The position numbers were made by a program, and so were the translations under genes. Positions 1 to 8,320 of a DNA stretch of 64,000 nucleotides are shown here, piece after piece. The notes under the pieces are model-generated. The model had not been told where the DNA came from. It saw only the letters and a list, made by a program, of their open reading frames with translations, and did no database searches. The first letter of the stretch is position 1. The number at the start of each line of letters is the position of its first letter. The DNA comes from CAYNMC01 sp964398365 (GTDB lineage: Bacteria; Patescibacteriota; Microgenomatia; UBA1400; CAYNMC01): positions 28,066-92,065 of the forward strand of contig CAYNMC010000016.1 in NCBI GenBank assembly GCA_964398365.1, written 5' to 3'.

Positions 1-555
1 GACGCTCTCGGAATTTAAAGAACGCATTCTTCCCAAAATAATGTTTGCAAGACTTTGATAAGCTAATTTTTTATAAAAATTAACCCTCCTCTCTACTCTT
101 AAAGAAATCTCCCAGAGGTCATTAAGGGTAGGTTGTTGAAGATTTTGTAATTGATTTTCATAGGCTTCAAGACTATCAATTTCCCTATCTAAAGCTAAGA
201 TTAAAGCTTGTCTTTGGTTGGGTTCAATATCGACTGTTTCTCTCAAAATCTTTTTTATCACTTGGAAGTAATTACGCAACACTTTCGCGCGCAAGTAAAG
301 AAAATCCTGACTAGCTTTGTTAAAGTCTGTTTGAGAAGTCAGAGTTTGATATTTTAAATAAGCCTCTCGAGTTTTAAGATAAACCTGATAGGCTTCACGA
401 TATTTCTCATTCTGGTACTGATAATCAGAAATCTCATTTTGGGCAAAAAGGGGACGCGTTGTTAAAAACAAAAAACAAAAAGTAAAAACTTCTAAGCCTA
501 AAAGGCAGAAAAACTTGTGATATTTCTTAATCTGCCATATTTTTATTTTTTGCAT
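1..555 (-). CDS. Secreted helical protein, cut by the window edge
   Basis: An open frame starts at the ATG at 555 and runs 185 codons off the left edge without a stop, so the C-terminus is not in the window. The N-terminus is a signal peptide: Lys-rich residues 1-14, a hydrophobic stretch at about 15-36, and a likely cleavage after PLFA (about residue 38). The rest is charged, Tyr/Gln/Leu-rich and looks almost wholly alpha-helical, with no motif I recognise. It lies 3 nt downstream of the nucleotidyltransferase gene and is probably co-transcribed with it. The role is unknown; it is exported or membrane-anchored by inference. Confidence 0.7.
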   Translation of the reverse strand, partial: MQKIKIWQIKKYHKFFCLLGLEVFTFCFLFLTTRPLFAQNEISDYQYQNEKYREAYQVYLKTREAYLKYQTLTSQTDFNKASQDFLYLRAKVLRNYFQVIKKILRETVDIEPNQRQALILALDREIDSLEAYENQLQNLQQPTLNDLWEISLRVERRVNFYKKLAYQSLANIILGRMRSLNSESV

Positions 556-558
556 TTT

Positions 559-1287
559 TTATTTTTTCCTTTTATTTGCCCAATACTCATTGGCCTCAAA
601 AATAGTTTGAAAGGTTCCGGCGTCTCGCCAATAGCCCTCTAACAGTGCCCAACGTAGCTGGCCGGCTTTAATATAATAGTTATTAACCTCAGTAATTTCT
701 AACTCTCCTCTGCCAGCAAAATTAGGATTACATTTTTTAATGTAACTAAAAACTTTGTGATCATAAATGTATAAACCGGTAACGGCATAATTATTTGCCG
801 GTTTTTGAGGTTTTTCTTCAATCCTAATTATCTTTTCGCCTTTCTTATCAAAAACTGGCACGCCAAAACGCTCTGGATCAGGCACCCTTTTTAGAAAAAC
901 CATTGCGCCTTCTTTAAATTCCTTCACCGGCCGACTGATATCGGCATCGGTGGTGTTATCACCTAAAATTACCACAATTGGCTTTTTGTTAGCAAAATTT
1001 TCGGCAACGCTTAAAGCATCGGCAATCCCTCCCACTGGATTTTCCTGATAACCATACTCTAAATGCTCTACTCCCAACTCTTTACCGTTTTTTAGAACCC
1101 TAATAAAGTGGCCGGCATGTTCACCGGAAACAACTACCATGATTTGCTTAATACCAGCCTTAACTAAAGTTTCAATCGGATAAAAAACCATCGGTTTATC
1201 ATAAACGGGCAAAAGATGTTTATTGGTGGCGTAAGTTAAAGGGTATAAACGCGTCCCTTTACCACCTGCCAAAACTACTCCCTTCAT
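559..1287 (-). CDS. Sugar-1-phosphate nucleotidylyltransferase (RmlA/RfbA-like)
   Basis: 242 aa. It starts with the pyrophosphorylase signature LAGGKGTRLYPLT, followed by NKHLLPVYDKPM, the substrate-binding GDN near residue 112, and EEKP. These mark the family that joins a sugar-1-phosphate and an NTP into an NDP-sugar with release of PPi. The closest match by eye is glucose-1-phosphate thymidylyltransferase, but the protein is about 50 residues shorter than typical RmlA, so the nucleotide is uncertain. The ATG at 1287 was chosen over an upstream in-frame start because an aggaggt Shine-Dalgarno sequence sits just before it and the family signature begins there. It likely supplies precursors for surface glycans; galE lies about 7 kb upstream. 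Confidence 0.85.
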   Translation of the reverse strand: MKGVVLAGGKGTRLYPLTYATNKHLLPVYDKPMVFYPIETLVKAGIKQIMVVVSGEHAGHFIRVLKNGKELGVEHLEYGYQENPVGGIADALSVAENFANKKPIVVILGDNTTDADISRPVKEFKEGAMVFLKRVPDPERFGVPVFDKKGEKIIRIEEKPQKPANNYAVTGLYIYDHKVFSYIKKCNPNFAGRGELEITEVNNYYIKAGQLRWALLEGYWRDAGTFQTIFEANEYWANKRKK

Positions 1288-1295
1288 AAAACCTC

Positions 1296-1571
1296 CTAAC
1301 TTCTTAATACTATTGATAATAGCAAAAAACAAGCCAAGCCAGCGATCAACAAATATTCTAAAGCAATCTTGAGGTGCCACTCTTTAGCCAATAAGTGATG
1401 AACCGAGCCCCAAAGAAAATAGAAAATTCCCAAAAAAAGGATCGCCATTAGTCGCCAAAAAGGTAAACCTCTAAAAATAAAAAAACAAAATAAACCCAAT
1501 GATAAACCCGCTAATAAAAGGAAGTATTGAAAATAATGCTTTTTAAAATCCTTAATTAAATCTTTTAACAT
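1296..1571 (-). CDS. Small three-helix membrane protein
   Basis: 91 aa of unknown function. A short basic N-terminus (about 1-12) is followed by hydrophobic segments at about 14-34, 39-57 and 69-89, so three membrane spans are likely. Trp, Phe and Leu dominate and no catalytic motif is visible. It ends 8 nt before the nucleotidyltransferase start and appears to be in the same transcription unit. I cannot assign it to a family. Confidence 0.6.
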   Translation of the reverse strand: MLKDLIKDFKKHYFQYFLLLAGLSLGLFCFFIFRGLPFWRLMAILFLGIFYFLWGSVHHLLAKEWHLKIALEYLLIAGLACFLLLSIVLRS

Positions 1572-1590
1572 AATTTATCTCAATTTAATT

Positions 1591-2472
1591 TTAAAGTATC
1601 TGTCCATTTTCAATCAGGATAATTATTCCTAAAATTATAGCTAAAAAAGAAAAATGGATAAAACTCCTCCCTGAAATCCGGATAATTTTGTTTTTAAAAA
1701 TAAAAATCCCATCAATAAGTAAAACTATTAAGAGTAAAATTAAAAGACTAATATTTAGAGACTTTGTTAAAACAAAACTAGAAATTAAAGGGAGTATTAA
1801 GGGTTTATTTGCCATTTTTAGATCTTTTCCTTCGCTTAAGACTAATTGATGGGGGACAGTCTCTTTTAAGCCTTCGTTGCTCATCTTACTAGAAACCACT
1901 GGTGTACCGGCGGTACTGGTTCCAAAAAGTTGCACCACTAAAGTTGTTTCTTCACCATTAAGGATGCCGTTAACCACCGCCACTCCGATATCTTTATAAC
2001 GTGGACTCAATAAGTTATCACGATGACTCGGTGAGGCCAACCAAGCTTTGACTACGGCTTCCGAGTCGCCAAAATCGCGTGCCAAATTTTCTCCTGCATA
2101 TAAATAATGATAGCCCACCTGCTCAAAGAACCACCAAGGTGTGGTTCCCGAAGGTGAATAATGAGCCCAGTAATTTTTGGCAAACATATCTGCCGCTTTT
2201 TTTTGAGCGGCCTCGGAAAGCTGAAGATTGAATTTTAATTCATGAAGGCCTTTTTCTGCCCGAAATTTATTGGTCAATTCAACGATTTTTTGAACATCTA
2301 TGTTAGAGGCAAAACCTAAAACTCCCGGTCTTACTCGATGAAAAACCGTAATAGATAATTGAAAAAAAATAAATAAAAAAAGCAAAAAGATCAATGAAGA
2401 AAGATGTAAAATTTTAGGCTTATGATTGTTATAATCATGGGGGATAAATAGATTTTTCAAATGTCTAATCAT
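1591..2472 (-). CDS. Secreted CAP/SCP-domain protein (YkwD-like)
   Basis: 293 aa. Residues about 24-43 form a signal-anchor helix. A CAP domain then follows at about 60-190, with LTNKFRAEKGL, the AHYSPSGTTPW stretch, AGENLARDFG, the SPSHRDNLL motif and the IGVAVV beta strand. CAP proteins in bacteria are extracellular and mostly of unknown activity; some bind wall or lipid ligands. The C-terminus carries two more hydrophobic helices (about 227-249 and 270-290), so the domain is probably tethered outside the membrane. A TATAAT hexamer lies 10 nt upstream of the ATG. Neighbours are membrane and secreted proteins. Confidence 0.85.
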   Translation of the reverse strand: MIRHLKNLFIPHDYNNHKPKILHLSSLIFLLFLFIFFQLSITVFHRVRPGVLGFASNIDVQKIVELTNKFRAEKGLHELKFNLQLSEAAQKKAADMFAKNYWAHYSPSGTTPWWFFEQVGYHYLYAGENLARDFGDSEAVVKAWLASPSHRDNLLSPRYKDIGVAVVNGILNGEETTLVVQLFGTSTAGTPVVSSKMSNEGLKETVPHQLVLSEGKDLKMANKPLILPLISSFVLTKSLNISLLILLLIVLLIDGIFIFKNKIIRISGRSFIHFSFLAIILGIIILIENGQIL

Positions 2473-2508
2473 CTTACTTCTTATTATAGGGACTTTTGAG
2501 GGATAAGG

Positions 2509-5157
2509 TCAAACCTTTGCGAAAATCAAGAACGACGGTAAATAATAATAAAGAGAGGTACCAGTTAAAATCCCTAAATTAAATAACCAATAATGGCGAC
2601 ACCAAGAATTGAAAGTGCATTCACAGCCTAACATTTGATGGACTAATTGAGAAACAGCGGCGGCAAGAAGCGGCACAAACCACCACCACCTAAATTTTCT
2701 GTTTCTCGTTAACAGAAAGTAACTTAAGGTAAAAAGAGCTTGAATGCTTAAGGGAAACCACCAGTTTGTCTTCGCCCATGAACAAGAAACACCAGCAACC
2801 CCCCTTGTCGATTTTTCTGATAAATTAGGCAACGAAGGATTAACTACTAAAGGTTCTGTAAGTGACTCAAAATTATCAGCAGAAGCAAATAATCCTGAAT
2901 TGGTTTCTGTAAACAAGTCCGGACTCTCAGATATCTGTTTATTCTCGCTAGTAACGCTTTCACTTATTTCGTTAGTAAAATCATTATAGGTTGAAGTGTT
3001 AACAAGGGAAGCGGGTAAGGCAACCAAGACGGTGGCTAAAGAATTATTATTCTCTTTTTGGGGTTCATCTGTCACCGAAGTAATTAATACTGAATTGGTT
3101 AATTCCTCTCCGGAACTCAAATTACTTTCGGCTTTTAAGGTTAAACTCAACGTCCCTCCTCTTCCCGAAGGTAAAGTCTCCAAAGCCCAAACTACCTTAC
3201 CTTCCTTATAAGTGCCGCCCTGGGAAGCTGACAAAAAACTCATGCCCGCAGGCAACGTATCAATCACCCTCGTTTGTTTGGCTGCCAGCCGGCCCTCATT
3301 TTGATAAGTGATGAGGTAACTAATTTCCTCTCCCGGGAAAATTGTTGATTTTTCGCTGATGATTCTCACTGAAAGATCAGGACGAGGAAAGATAAGGTCG
3401 CCGAACCAGTTACCTAAAACATTAATCATGCAAAAAAACCAATGATTACCAAAAATATTCGTATTAACCACATTGACAACTTTGGCTAAAGCGGTGGCGT
3501 TACCGGTTTGCATTACTACTTCTTCTCCTTGACTTTGATTAAAACCTGAATCAGCTGTCACCTTAAGGTTATTAATCACTTTAGCCTCGTTCTCGTTGAC
3601 AATTTCAACTTGAGAGGCAGCAGCCTTATTTTCATTAGCCACGCCCAGGACATCTTCACCTAATGAAGGTAATTTTACCCATACTAAAGAATATTCACCC
3701 ATATTAAGACTATAACCCCACCAACCTACAATTTTTCCTTGCCAATCACCAGGATGATGAAGTACTAACAACAACCAATGAGAGTCAAAAATATTAGTAT
3801 TAATGATATTAAGAAGACTGGCCAAAGCGGTGGCATTGCCGGTTTGAATAGTCCCACTACCAGTCGCGGTGTTATTGCCACTGTTAGCCATCACTTCAAG
3901 ATTATTAATCAGTTGTGCTTGATTGTAATTATTGAGGTTAACTTCTTTAACGGCGGCGGCGGTAGCCGTGTTCTCAAAATTATCGCCGCTTGCTTGAGTC
4001 AAAGTAGGAGGAAGATTAGAATTTACCGACAAGTTTTCCGGCATTAAAAAATCCAACTCATAGGGTAAAATAATATCGCCGTTTAACTGACCAAAAATGT
4101 TGATAATACCAAAAAACCAATCACTACCAATTAAATTCGTATTCACTAAATTAAAAACATTGGCTTGAGCGCTTGCTTCTCCTGTCGTAATTCTGCCTTG
4201 ATCGCCCACAAGACTATTGCCGCCGCTATTGGCAAGCAACTCAAGATTATTAACCACGATAGCGTTATTCTGATTGTAAATCCTAAATTGTGACAAAAAA
4301 TTAGCCAAAGCAAGATTAACCAACCCATCAGTAGTATATTGATTGGTTGCTAAAACCGAAATTAGAGCCGGTTCAAAATTTTCATAACCTTGAATTTGTG
4401 TTAAATCAAGATCATTTTCTTGAGTGGCAAAAATATTAACGATTGCCTGCCAAAAATCTTTACCAATAATATTAGTATTAACGAAATTGACAAGGTTGGC
4501 GGTAACCAGGGCTTCACCCGTGACTACTTGAGTGTTTCCTCCTGAAATTTGATTATTACCGCTATTAGCAGTACTATCAACTTCATTGGTAACTTCAGCA
4601 TGATTAAGATTGATTATTTTTTCTTCGCCAGAAATCGTCGCTTGATTTTGGGAAAATTCATCCATAGGGCAATTCTCAGCTAAAAGACCGCTTTCAGTGG
4701 CACATAAATTTTTGTCTAATTCAGTTTTATTTAAATTGCCACTGCCGGTGCTCTCACCTTGAACATCCAATTCAGCAGGTGTTACTGAAGTTGAAACCGC
4801 GCTAACTTGATCTTCCGCTGCTAATGGCGAAGCCGAATGCGAAGGAGAAGAACTTATCGTGTTATTGCCGCTTTCTGCCTGAACTTCTACTTTATTTTCC
4901 ACTTCACTTACATTTTGGTTTTCTAAATTTGGAGTTTGATCTCCTCCAGCCTCATTAGGAGAATTATTTTCCCCAGAGGATTGATTGTTTTCAGTCTGCA
5001 ACGCAGGAGAGGAAGAAGGTTTAATTTCCTGAGCCCAAACCAGCCACGGAAAAAAACTCTGCCAGAAAAGCTGATAAACTAAAACCGCCGCTAAAAAAAT
5101 TGGCGGCAGTTTCTTAAAAAATTTGTTTTTAATTCTCTTAAAAATTATTGATCTCAT
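2509..5157 (-). CDS. Large secreted repeat protein with DUF11-like domain
   Basis: 882 aa. The order is: N-terminal signal/anchor (about 17-42), a Ser/Glu/Asn-rich low-complexity linker to about 175, and four degenerate units with the pattern NNLxxxANSGxN, then TGxAxAxAxxxNxxNTNxxGxxW, near 190-245, 295-355, 405-460 and 515-570. A DUF11-like beta domain follows (about 585-700, PDLSVRI, then TYQNEG and TLPAGMSFL). Two or three hydrophobic helices close the C-terminus (about 790-880). The Gly/Asn/Thr ladder suggests stacked beta-solenoid turns. It is probably a surface protein held by the C-terminal helices. The same repeat family forms most of the next upstream gene. Plus-strand ORFs inside it are shadows. 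Confidence 0.8.
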   Translation of the reverse strand: MRSIIFKRIKNKFFKKLPPIFLAAVLVYQLFWQSFFPWLVWAQEIKPSSSPALQTENNQSSGENNSPNEAGGDQTPNLENQNVSEVENKVEVQAESGNNTISSSPSHSASPLAAEDQVSAVSTSVTPAELDVQGESTGSGNLNKTELDKNLCATESGLLAENCPMDEFSQNQATISGEEKIINLNHAEVTNEVDSTANSGNNQISGGNTQVVTGEALVTANLVNFVNTNIIGKDFWQAIVNIFATQENDLDLTQIQGYENFEPALISVLATNQYTTDGLVNLALANFLSQFRIYNQNNAIVVNNLELLANSGGNSLVGDQGRITTGEASAQANVFNLVNTNLIGSDWFFGIINIFGQLNGDIILPYELDFLMPENLSVNSNLPPTLTQASGDNFENTATAAAVKEVNLNNYNQAQLINNLEVMANSGNNTATGSGTIQTGNATALASLLNIINTNIFDSHWLLLVLHHPGDWQGKIVGWWGYSLNMGEYSLVWVKLPSLGEDVLGVANENKAAASQVEIVNENEAKVINNLKVTADSGFNQSQGEEVVMQTGNATALAKVVNVVNTNIFGNHWFFCMINVLGNWFGDLIFPRPDLSVRIISEKSTIFPGEEISYLITYQNEGRLAAKQTRVIDTLPAGMSFLSASQGGTYKEGKVVWALETLPSGRGGTLSLTLKAESNLSSGEELTNSVLITSVTDEPQKENNNSLATVLVALPASLVNTSTYNDFTNEISESVTSENKQISESPDLFTETNSGLFASADNFESLTEPLVVNPSLPNLSEKSTRGVAGVSCSWAKTNWWFPLSIQALFTLSYFLLTRNRKFRWWWFVPLLAAAVSQLVHQMLGCECTFNSWCRHYWLFNLGILTGTSLYYYLPSFLIFAKV

Positions 5158-5195
5158 TAATCATGGCAGTTTTCTTTTTTTTAAAGCTTTGCTTT

Positions 5196-5224
5196 GGGCA
5201 AGTCCGGTTTTGCCGGACTTGCCC
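5196..5224. other. Perfect 12-bp hairpin between two repeat-protein genes
   Basis: Arms GGGCAAGTCCGG and CCGGACTTGCCC are separated by TTTTG. It lies in the gap between the 389-aa and 882-aa secreted-protein genes, both on the minus strand. No T-run follows on either strand, so it is not a canonical intrinsic terminator. It could be a processing or stability hairpin that sets the ratio of the two proteins. Confidence 0.7.
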
Positions 5225-5245
5225 TCACAAAGTCCCTTTCACTTC

Positions 5246-6415
5246 CTAATTTCCACAAGGAAATGAAGGTAAACAATTTAAACCACCAATACTTGTCATA
5301 TTTGTATTCTGGGTATTGGTGGTGTTGGCAGTAGCACTGGCGTCACCGGTTTCAATCTTACCTGAACCCTGTTCACTGTTCATCCCTGTGTTTGCCCCAG
5401 CCACCGTGTGGTTATCAAGTTTAGCCTGATTTTCGTTAACCACGACGTTGGCGTTAACATTAACGGCAATGGTTTCGTTTGTTGAATCCTTACCTGTTTG
5501 CTCATTCTGTGCTGTGGCACTCACCTCACCATCGTCACTGATTGCGGTGACGTTGGTATTCTGGGTATTGGTGGTGTTGGCAGTAGCACTGGCGTCACCG
5601 GTTTCAATACTGCCACTTTTAGTGCCACCACTGATGGTGTTAAAACCGGTATTCGCCCCAGCCACCGTGTGGTTATTAAGTTTAGCCTGATTTTTGTTAA
5701 CCACGACGTTGGCGTTAATCCCCAAGGCAATCGCTATGTTTTCTGATCCTTTACCTGTCTGGCTATTTTTAGCCTCAACACCACCGTTGGCTAAAATCTC
5801 ATAATTGTCATCACCGCTAACCATGGTGTAATTCGTATTCTGGGTATTGGTGGTGTTGGCTGCTGCTTCAGCATTACCGCTCTTAATGCTACCCTTTCTG
5901 CCTTTGATTGAGTTAAAGCCGGTATTAGCCATAGCCACGGTAAAATTATTAATCCGGGCATGGTTAAAATTACCAACAAAAACTACATCAGCGGCAATGG
6001 CCCAGGCAGAGTTATTTGATTTTCTGCCAGTATCGCTGTTGCTGGCCCAGGCAGCTGCACCACCTTCCCCTTCAATTGCCGTAAGGTTAGTATTTTGAAA
6101 ATTGGTGGTGTTAGCAGTAGCCTCAGCATTGCCAGTCTCAATTTCAGGCTCTGTATTAGACCAATGACGATGATGGTAAACCTGACAACCGCTACCAATA
6201 TAGTTAAAGCCTGTATTAGCAGCAGCAAAGGTAAAGTTATTGAGGTTGGCATGGTTATCATTCCAAACCACAGCAAAATCTCCGTCAAAGGCCAGAGCCT
6301 CATTTTGAGATTTTTTGCCGGTATTGCTGTTTTCCGCCGAGGCTGCCCAAGAATAAGAGGCACTTCCTAAAATTAAAACCGCCAGCAGAATTAAACTCGA
6401 AATTAATTTTTTCAT
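5246..6415 (-). CDS. Secreted Asn/Thr-rich tandem-repeat protein
   Basis: 389 aa with a classical signal peptide (residues 1-25, cleavage at SWAA). The mature protein is about four repeats of roughly 84 residues. Each has the order: TGxxSxN, then NxNVVVNxNxAxxNNxTVAxANTGxN, then SGxIxTGxAxAxANTTNTQNTN. Repeats 3 and 4 are almost identical. The same motif family appears in the 882-aa protein downstream, so the two probably form related beta-solenoid surface structures. There is no membrane anchor, so it may be released or bound to its neighbour. An SD (aaaggaggtgaa) lies just upstream of the ATG at 6415. Function unknown. Confidence 0.8.
   Translation of the reverse strand: MKKLISSLILLAVLILGSASYSWAASAENSNTGKKSQNEALAFDGDFAVVWNDNHANLNNFTFAAANTGFNYIGSGCQVYHHRHWSNTEPEIETGNAEATANTTNFQNTNLTAIEGEGGAAAWASNSDTGRKSNNSAWAIAADVVFVGNFNHARINNFTVAMANTGFNSIKGRKGSIKSGNAEAAANTTNTQNTNYTMVSGDDNYEILANGGVEAKNSQTGKGSENIAIALGINANVVVNKNQAKLNNHTVAGANTGFNTISGGTKSGSIETGDASATANTTNTQNTNVTAISDDGEVSATAQNEQTGKDSTNETIAVNVNANVVVNENQAKLDNHTVAGANTGMNSEQGSGKIETGDASATANTTNTQNTNMTSIGGLNCLPSFPCGN
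5304..5608. repeat. Near-identical 252-bp tandem repeat inside the 389-aa gene
   Basis: A 53-bp block at 5304-5356 is repeated without change at 5556-5608, giving a 252-bp (84-codon) period. The blocks around 5395-5460 and 5650-5715 also match almost fully. More diverged copies lie near 5840 and 6095. The identity at DNA level points to recent unit duplication or gene conversion. Confidence 0.85.
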
Positions 6416-6474
6416 GCTTTTTCACCTCCTTTCTTTTTAAGTTTCTCTAATTAAAGTTATAGGCTACTAAAAAA

Positions 6475-6498
6475 GGCATTTCGATTTCTCGAAATGCC
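6475..6498 (-). terminator. Intrinsic terminator downstream of the DUF2292 gene
   Basis: A 10-bp perfect stem (GGCATTTCGA / TCGAAATGCC) with a 4-nt loop. On the minus strand it is followed by six T residues, so it fits a Rho-independent terminator for transcripts arriving from 6545 and beyond. It separates that unit from the repeat-protein gene at 5246-6415. Confidence 0.8.
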
Positions 6499-6544
6499 TC
6501 CGTTTGCGGTCGGCAAATCTCCGTTGAACTCAAAATTAACTCAA

Positions 6545-6709
6545 TTAATTTTTTCTGTCAAGAGTCTTTTTTATTTCTCTTTTGGTAATTTGCACCACTC
6601 TCCCGCCGTTAACGTAAAGCTCTAAAGAGCCATAATTTAAATTCCTCAAATGTTTTTTGATCTCTTCGATAAGTTTCTCTGAAATAACCCTTGTTGAATA
6701 TTGATCCAT
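6545..6709 (-). CDS. DUF2292/YezD-like small protein
   Basis: 54 aa, ATG at 6709, TAA at 6545-6547. The sequence runs ISEKLIEEIKKHLRNLNYG, then SLELYVNGGRVVQITKRE. This matches the YezD/DUF2292 pattern: a short helix, then beta strands with a G-x-V-Q-I core. The family is widespread and small, often annotated only as DUF2292; the biochemical role is not established. It begins 10 nt after the stop of the DUF4352-like gene and is followed by an intrinsic terminator, so it closes that transcription unit. Confidence 0.7.
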   Translation of the reverse strand: MDQYSTRVISEKLIEEIKKHLRNLNYGSLELYVNGGRVVQITKREIKKTLDRKN

Positions 6710-6718
6710 AAAATTGAT

Positions 6719-7288
6719 TTAAAAATTTATTTCTATTGTCTCCTTTTCCTCCTTTTCAATTTCGCCCAGCTGGAGCTTAACCAAAGTTTGCCCTTCATCG
6801 ATTAAAAAACCCACTTGATCTTGACGAATAGAAATTGGCGGCAAAGATAAAGGATTATTATAAAATTCCGGTGCATAACGTTTACCATTGTCTTTCACTA
6901 AACGGATAAAATCTTGAGCGTTAACTGCGAGCGGTGTTTTTTCCTGATTTTCAATCTCCACGTCTAAAACCAGAATTTCTTTACCCTTAGGGGCCGTTAC
7001 CGGTTGGCCCTGGTTGGCAACCATTTTGGTTTTTTTGGCGGAAATTAAAGTATAGGTAATTTTGGCCTGACGACCTTGAGCATTGGTTGTTAAAAACTCA
7101 AAACTTCTTTCTAGTTTCACTTCGGAAGTCTCTTTAGCCATTTGTCCCGCTTCTTCATTTTTAGCCTTAAGCTGACCTCTAAAGAATTTTTCCCTTATTT
7201 GCTGACCAAAAGCAAAAAACAACAGCAAAACTCCCAAAGAAATAGCGAGAATAAAAAACTGCCTGTAACCTTGCTGGAAGAGTTTCAT
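6719..7288 (-). CDS. Membrane-anchored DUF4352-like protein
   Basis: 189 aa. The N-terminal helix at about 10-29 is a signal-anchor. A Lys/Glu linker follows, then a beta-rich domain at about 60-189. That domain has the pattern KEILVLDVEIENQEKTPL, then FIRLVKDNGKRYAPEF, typical of the DUF4352 (telokin-like) extracellular fold. The domain is an immunoglobulin-like sandwich of unknown ligand found on lipoproteins and anchored proteins. It lies upstream of the small DUF2292 gene in the same direction. Confidence 0.65.
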   Translation of the reverse strand: MKLFQQGYRQFFILAISLGVLLLFFAFGQQIREKFFRGQLKAKNEEAGQMAKETSEVKLERSFEFLTTNAQGRQAKITYTLISAKKTKMVANQGQPVTAPKGKEILVLDVEIENQEKTPLAVNAQDFIRLVKDNGKRYAPEFYNNPLSLPPISIRQDQVGFLIDEGQTLVKLQLGEIEKEEKETIEINF

Positions 7289-7345
7289 TTTTTCAAACCA
7301 GGCAGGAATTATATTTAAACAAAATCAAAGCTCAAAAGTCAAGTA

Positions 7346-7738
7346 TTATTTTAAAAAGGTCAATAAGCTCGAAAAAAAATTATAAAACTGGCGGCGAAGG
7401 GTTTCAAAAAAGTTTGTCACTTTAATTTCTTTTTCGATTTTTGAAGGCGGAGGATTTTCTAAAACTGGAGCTGATGAAACTGATGTTGGCGGAGTATGAA
7501 TTATCTGCGCTGAAGGCGTTGCTTTAATCTCTACTTTTTCGTTTTTAATTTTAACTTCAATTTCTCCAGGATGGCTGCTTTTGATTTCTGTCTTATTTTG
7601 ATTGACGATATTGGTTACTTCTGTCGAAACCGAGGCATTCTCACCATTTACCTGATTAATGACTTTAGTGTAGACATCGGCTTGAGAATTGTTAAAAATG
7701 GTAATGGGTAAAAGCAAGCTCAAAAGAAATTTTTTCAC
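7346..7738 (-). CDS. Secreted protein of unknown function
   Basis: 130 aa. A signal peptide covers about residues 1-20 (MKKFLLSLLLPITIF, cleaved near SQA). The mature part holds alternating charged beta-like stretches (VKIKNEKVEIKA), a Pro/Ser/Thr linker at about 75-100, and an aromatic amphipathic C-terminus (about 108-130). It starts 3 nt after the lipoprotein gene ends, so the two are almost certainly co-translated. I recognise no family. Confidence 0.6.
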   Translation of the reverse strand: MKKFLLSLLLPITIFNNSQADVYTKVINQVNGENASVSTEVTNIVNQNKTEIKSSHPGEIEVKIKNEKVEIKATPSAQIIHTPPTSVSSAPVLENPPPSKIEKEIKVTNFFETLRRQFYNFFSSLLTFLK

Positions 7739-7741
7739 CTT

Positions 7742-8320
7742 TTACTCTGAAACGGCACCTTCCGAGGGCAGGTTGGGTACCGAGGGTAAATTTTCAAAGA
7801 CAGAGGTTAAATCTTGAAAATTAACCTCGCTTGGAGGCTTAAACTGCTCATCATCAATAATTGTCTCCTCACATTTTACTTGATATTTTTGTTCAATTTC
7901 ATCCGCCCAAACTTGAGGATCCTGCCATTTCTCTCCAGGAGTGACTGAAGGTCCCGGTTGTTTGTTTAAAGCGGTTAATTTATATTTCATTCCCTCTTGA
8001 GTTTGGTTATTCCACAGATAAAGCCACTCACCATCATTAATCATGCCTCCATTTCCCTGATTTTCTTTGGAATCAGCAAAAACGTCACCTTCAGCTCTTA
8101 TTTTTTTACCTTTTATCCAACTGGTTATTTCTCCGTAATCGCTCAAATAAGTGCACTTGGCGCTTTGACCTAAATTTAAGATCTCCTTAAGAGAAAGAGC
8201 TGATTTTTTTCCTTCTGCTGGCGGACTGACTGTAATCTGATTTTGATTTTGAGAAACCAAGCTGCAACCGCTTAAGAAAAAAGTAAACGCAACTAAAAAT
8301 AAAAACTGCTTAAGGTTCAT
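7742..8320 (-). CDS. Putative lipoprotein
   Basis: 192 aa. The start is set at 8320 because the lipoprotein signal peptide begins there (MNLKQFLFLVAFTFFLSGC, lipobox LSGC with Cys19); an upstream in-frame ATG would give a 33-residue extension inside galE. The mature domain contains SAKCTYLSDYGEITSWIKGKK and a MINDGEWLYLWNNQ stretch, a beta-rich layout like small LolA/LppX-type shells, but similarity is too weak to name. Cys residues at about 68 and 153 could pair. Its start overlaps the end of galE by 11 nt. Confidence 0.65.
   Translation of the reverse strand: MNLKQFLFLVAFTFFLSGCSLVSQNQNQITVSPPAEGKKSALSLKEILNLGQSAKCTYLSDYGEITSWIKGKKIRAEGDVFADSKENQGNGGMINDGEWLYLWNNQTQEGMKYKLTALNKQPGPSVTPGEKWQDPQVWADEIEQKYQVKCEETIIDDEQFKPPSEVNFQDLTSVFENLPSVPNLPSEGAVSE

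Noticed and set aside
2744..4328. Several ORFs of 60-90 codons within the 882-aa gene on either strand
   Set aside because: They are shadows of the repeat protein, have no domain and lack start signals.
5304..6300. CRISPR-like repeats
   Set aside because: The period is 252 bp, in frame with a signal-peptide-bearing ORF, and the repeats encode a protein motif.
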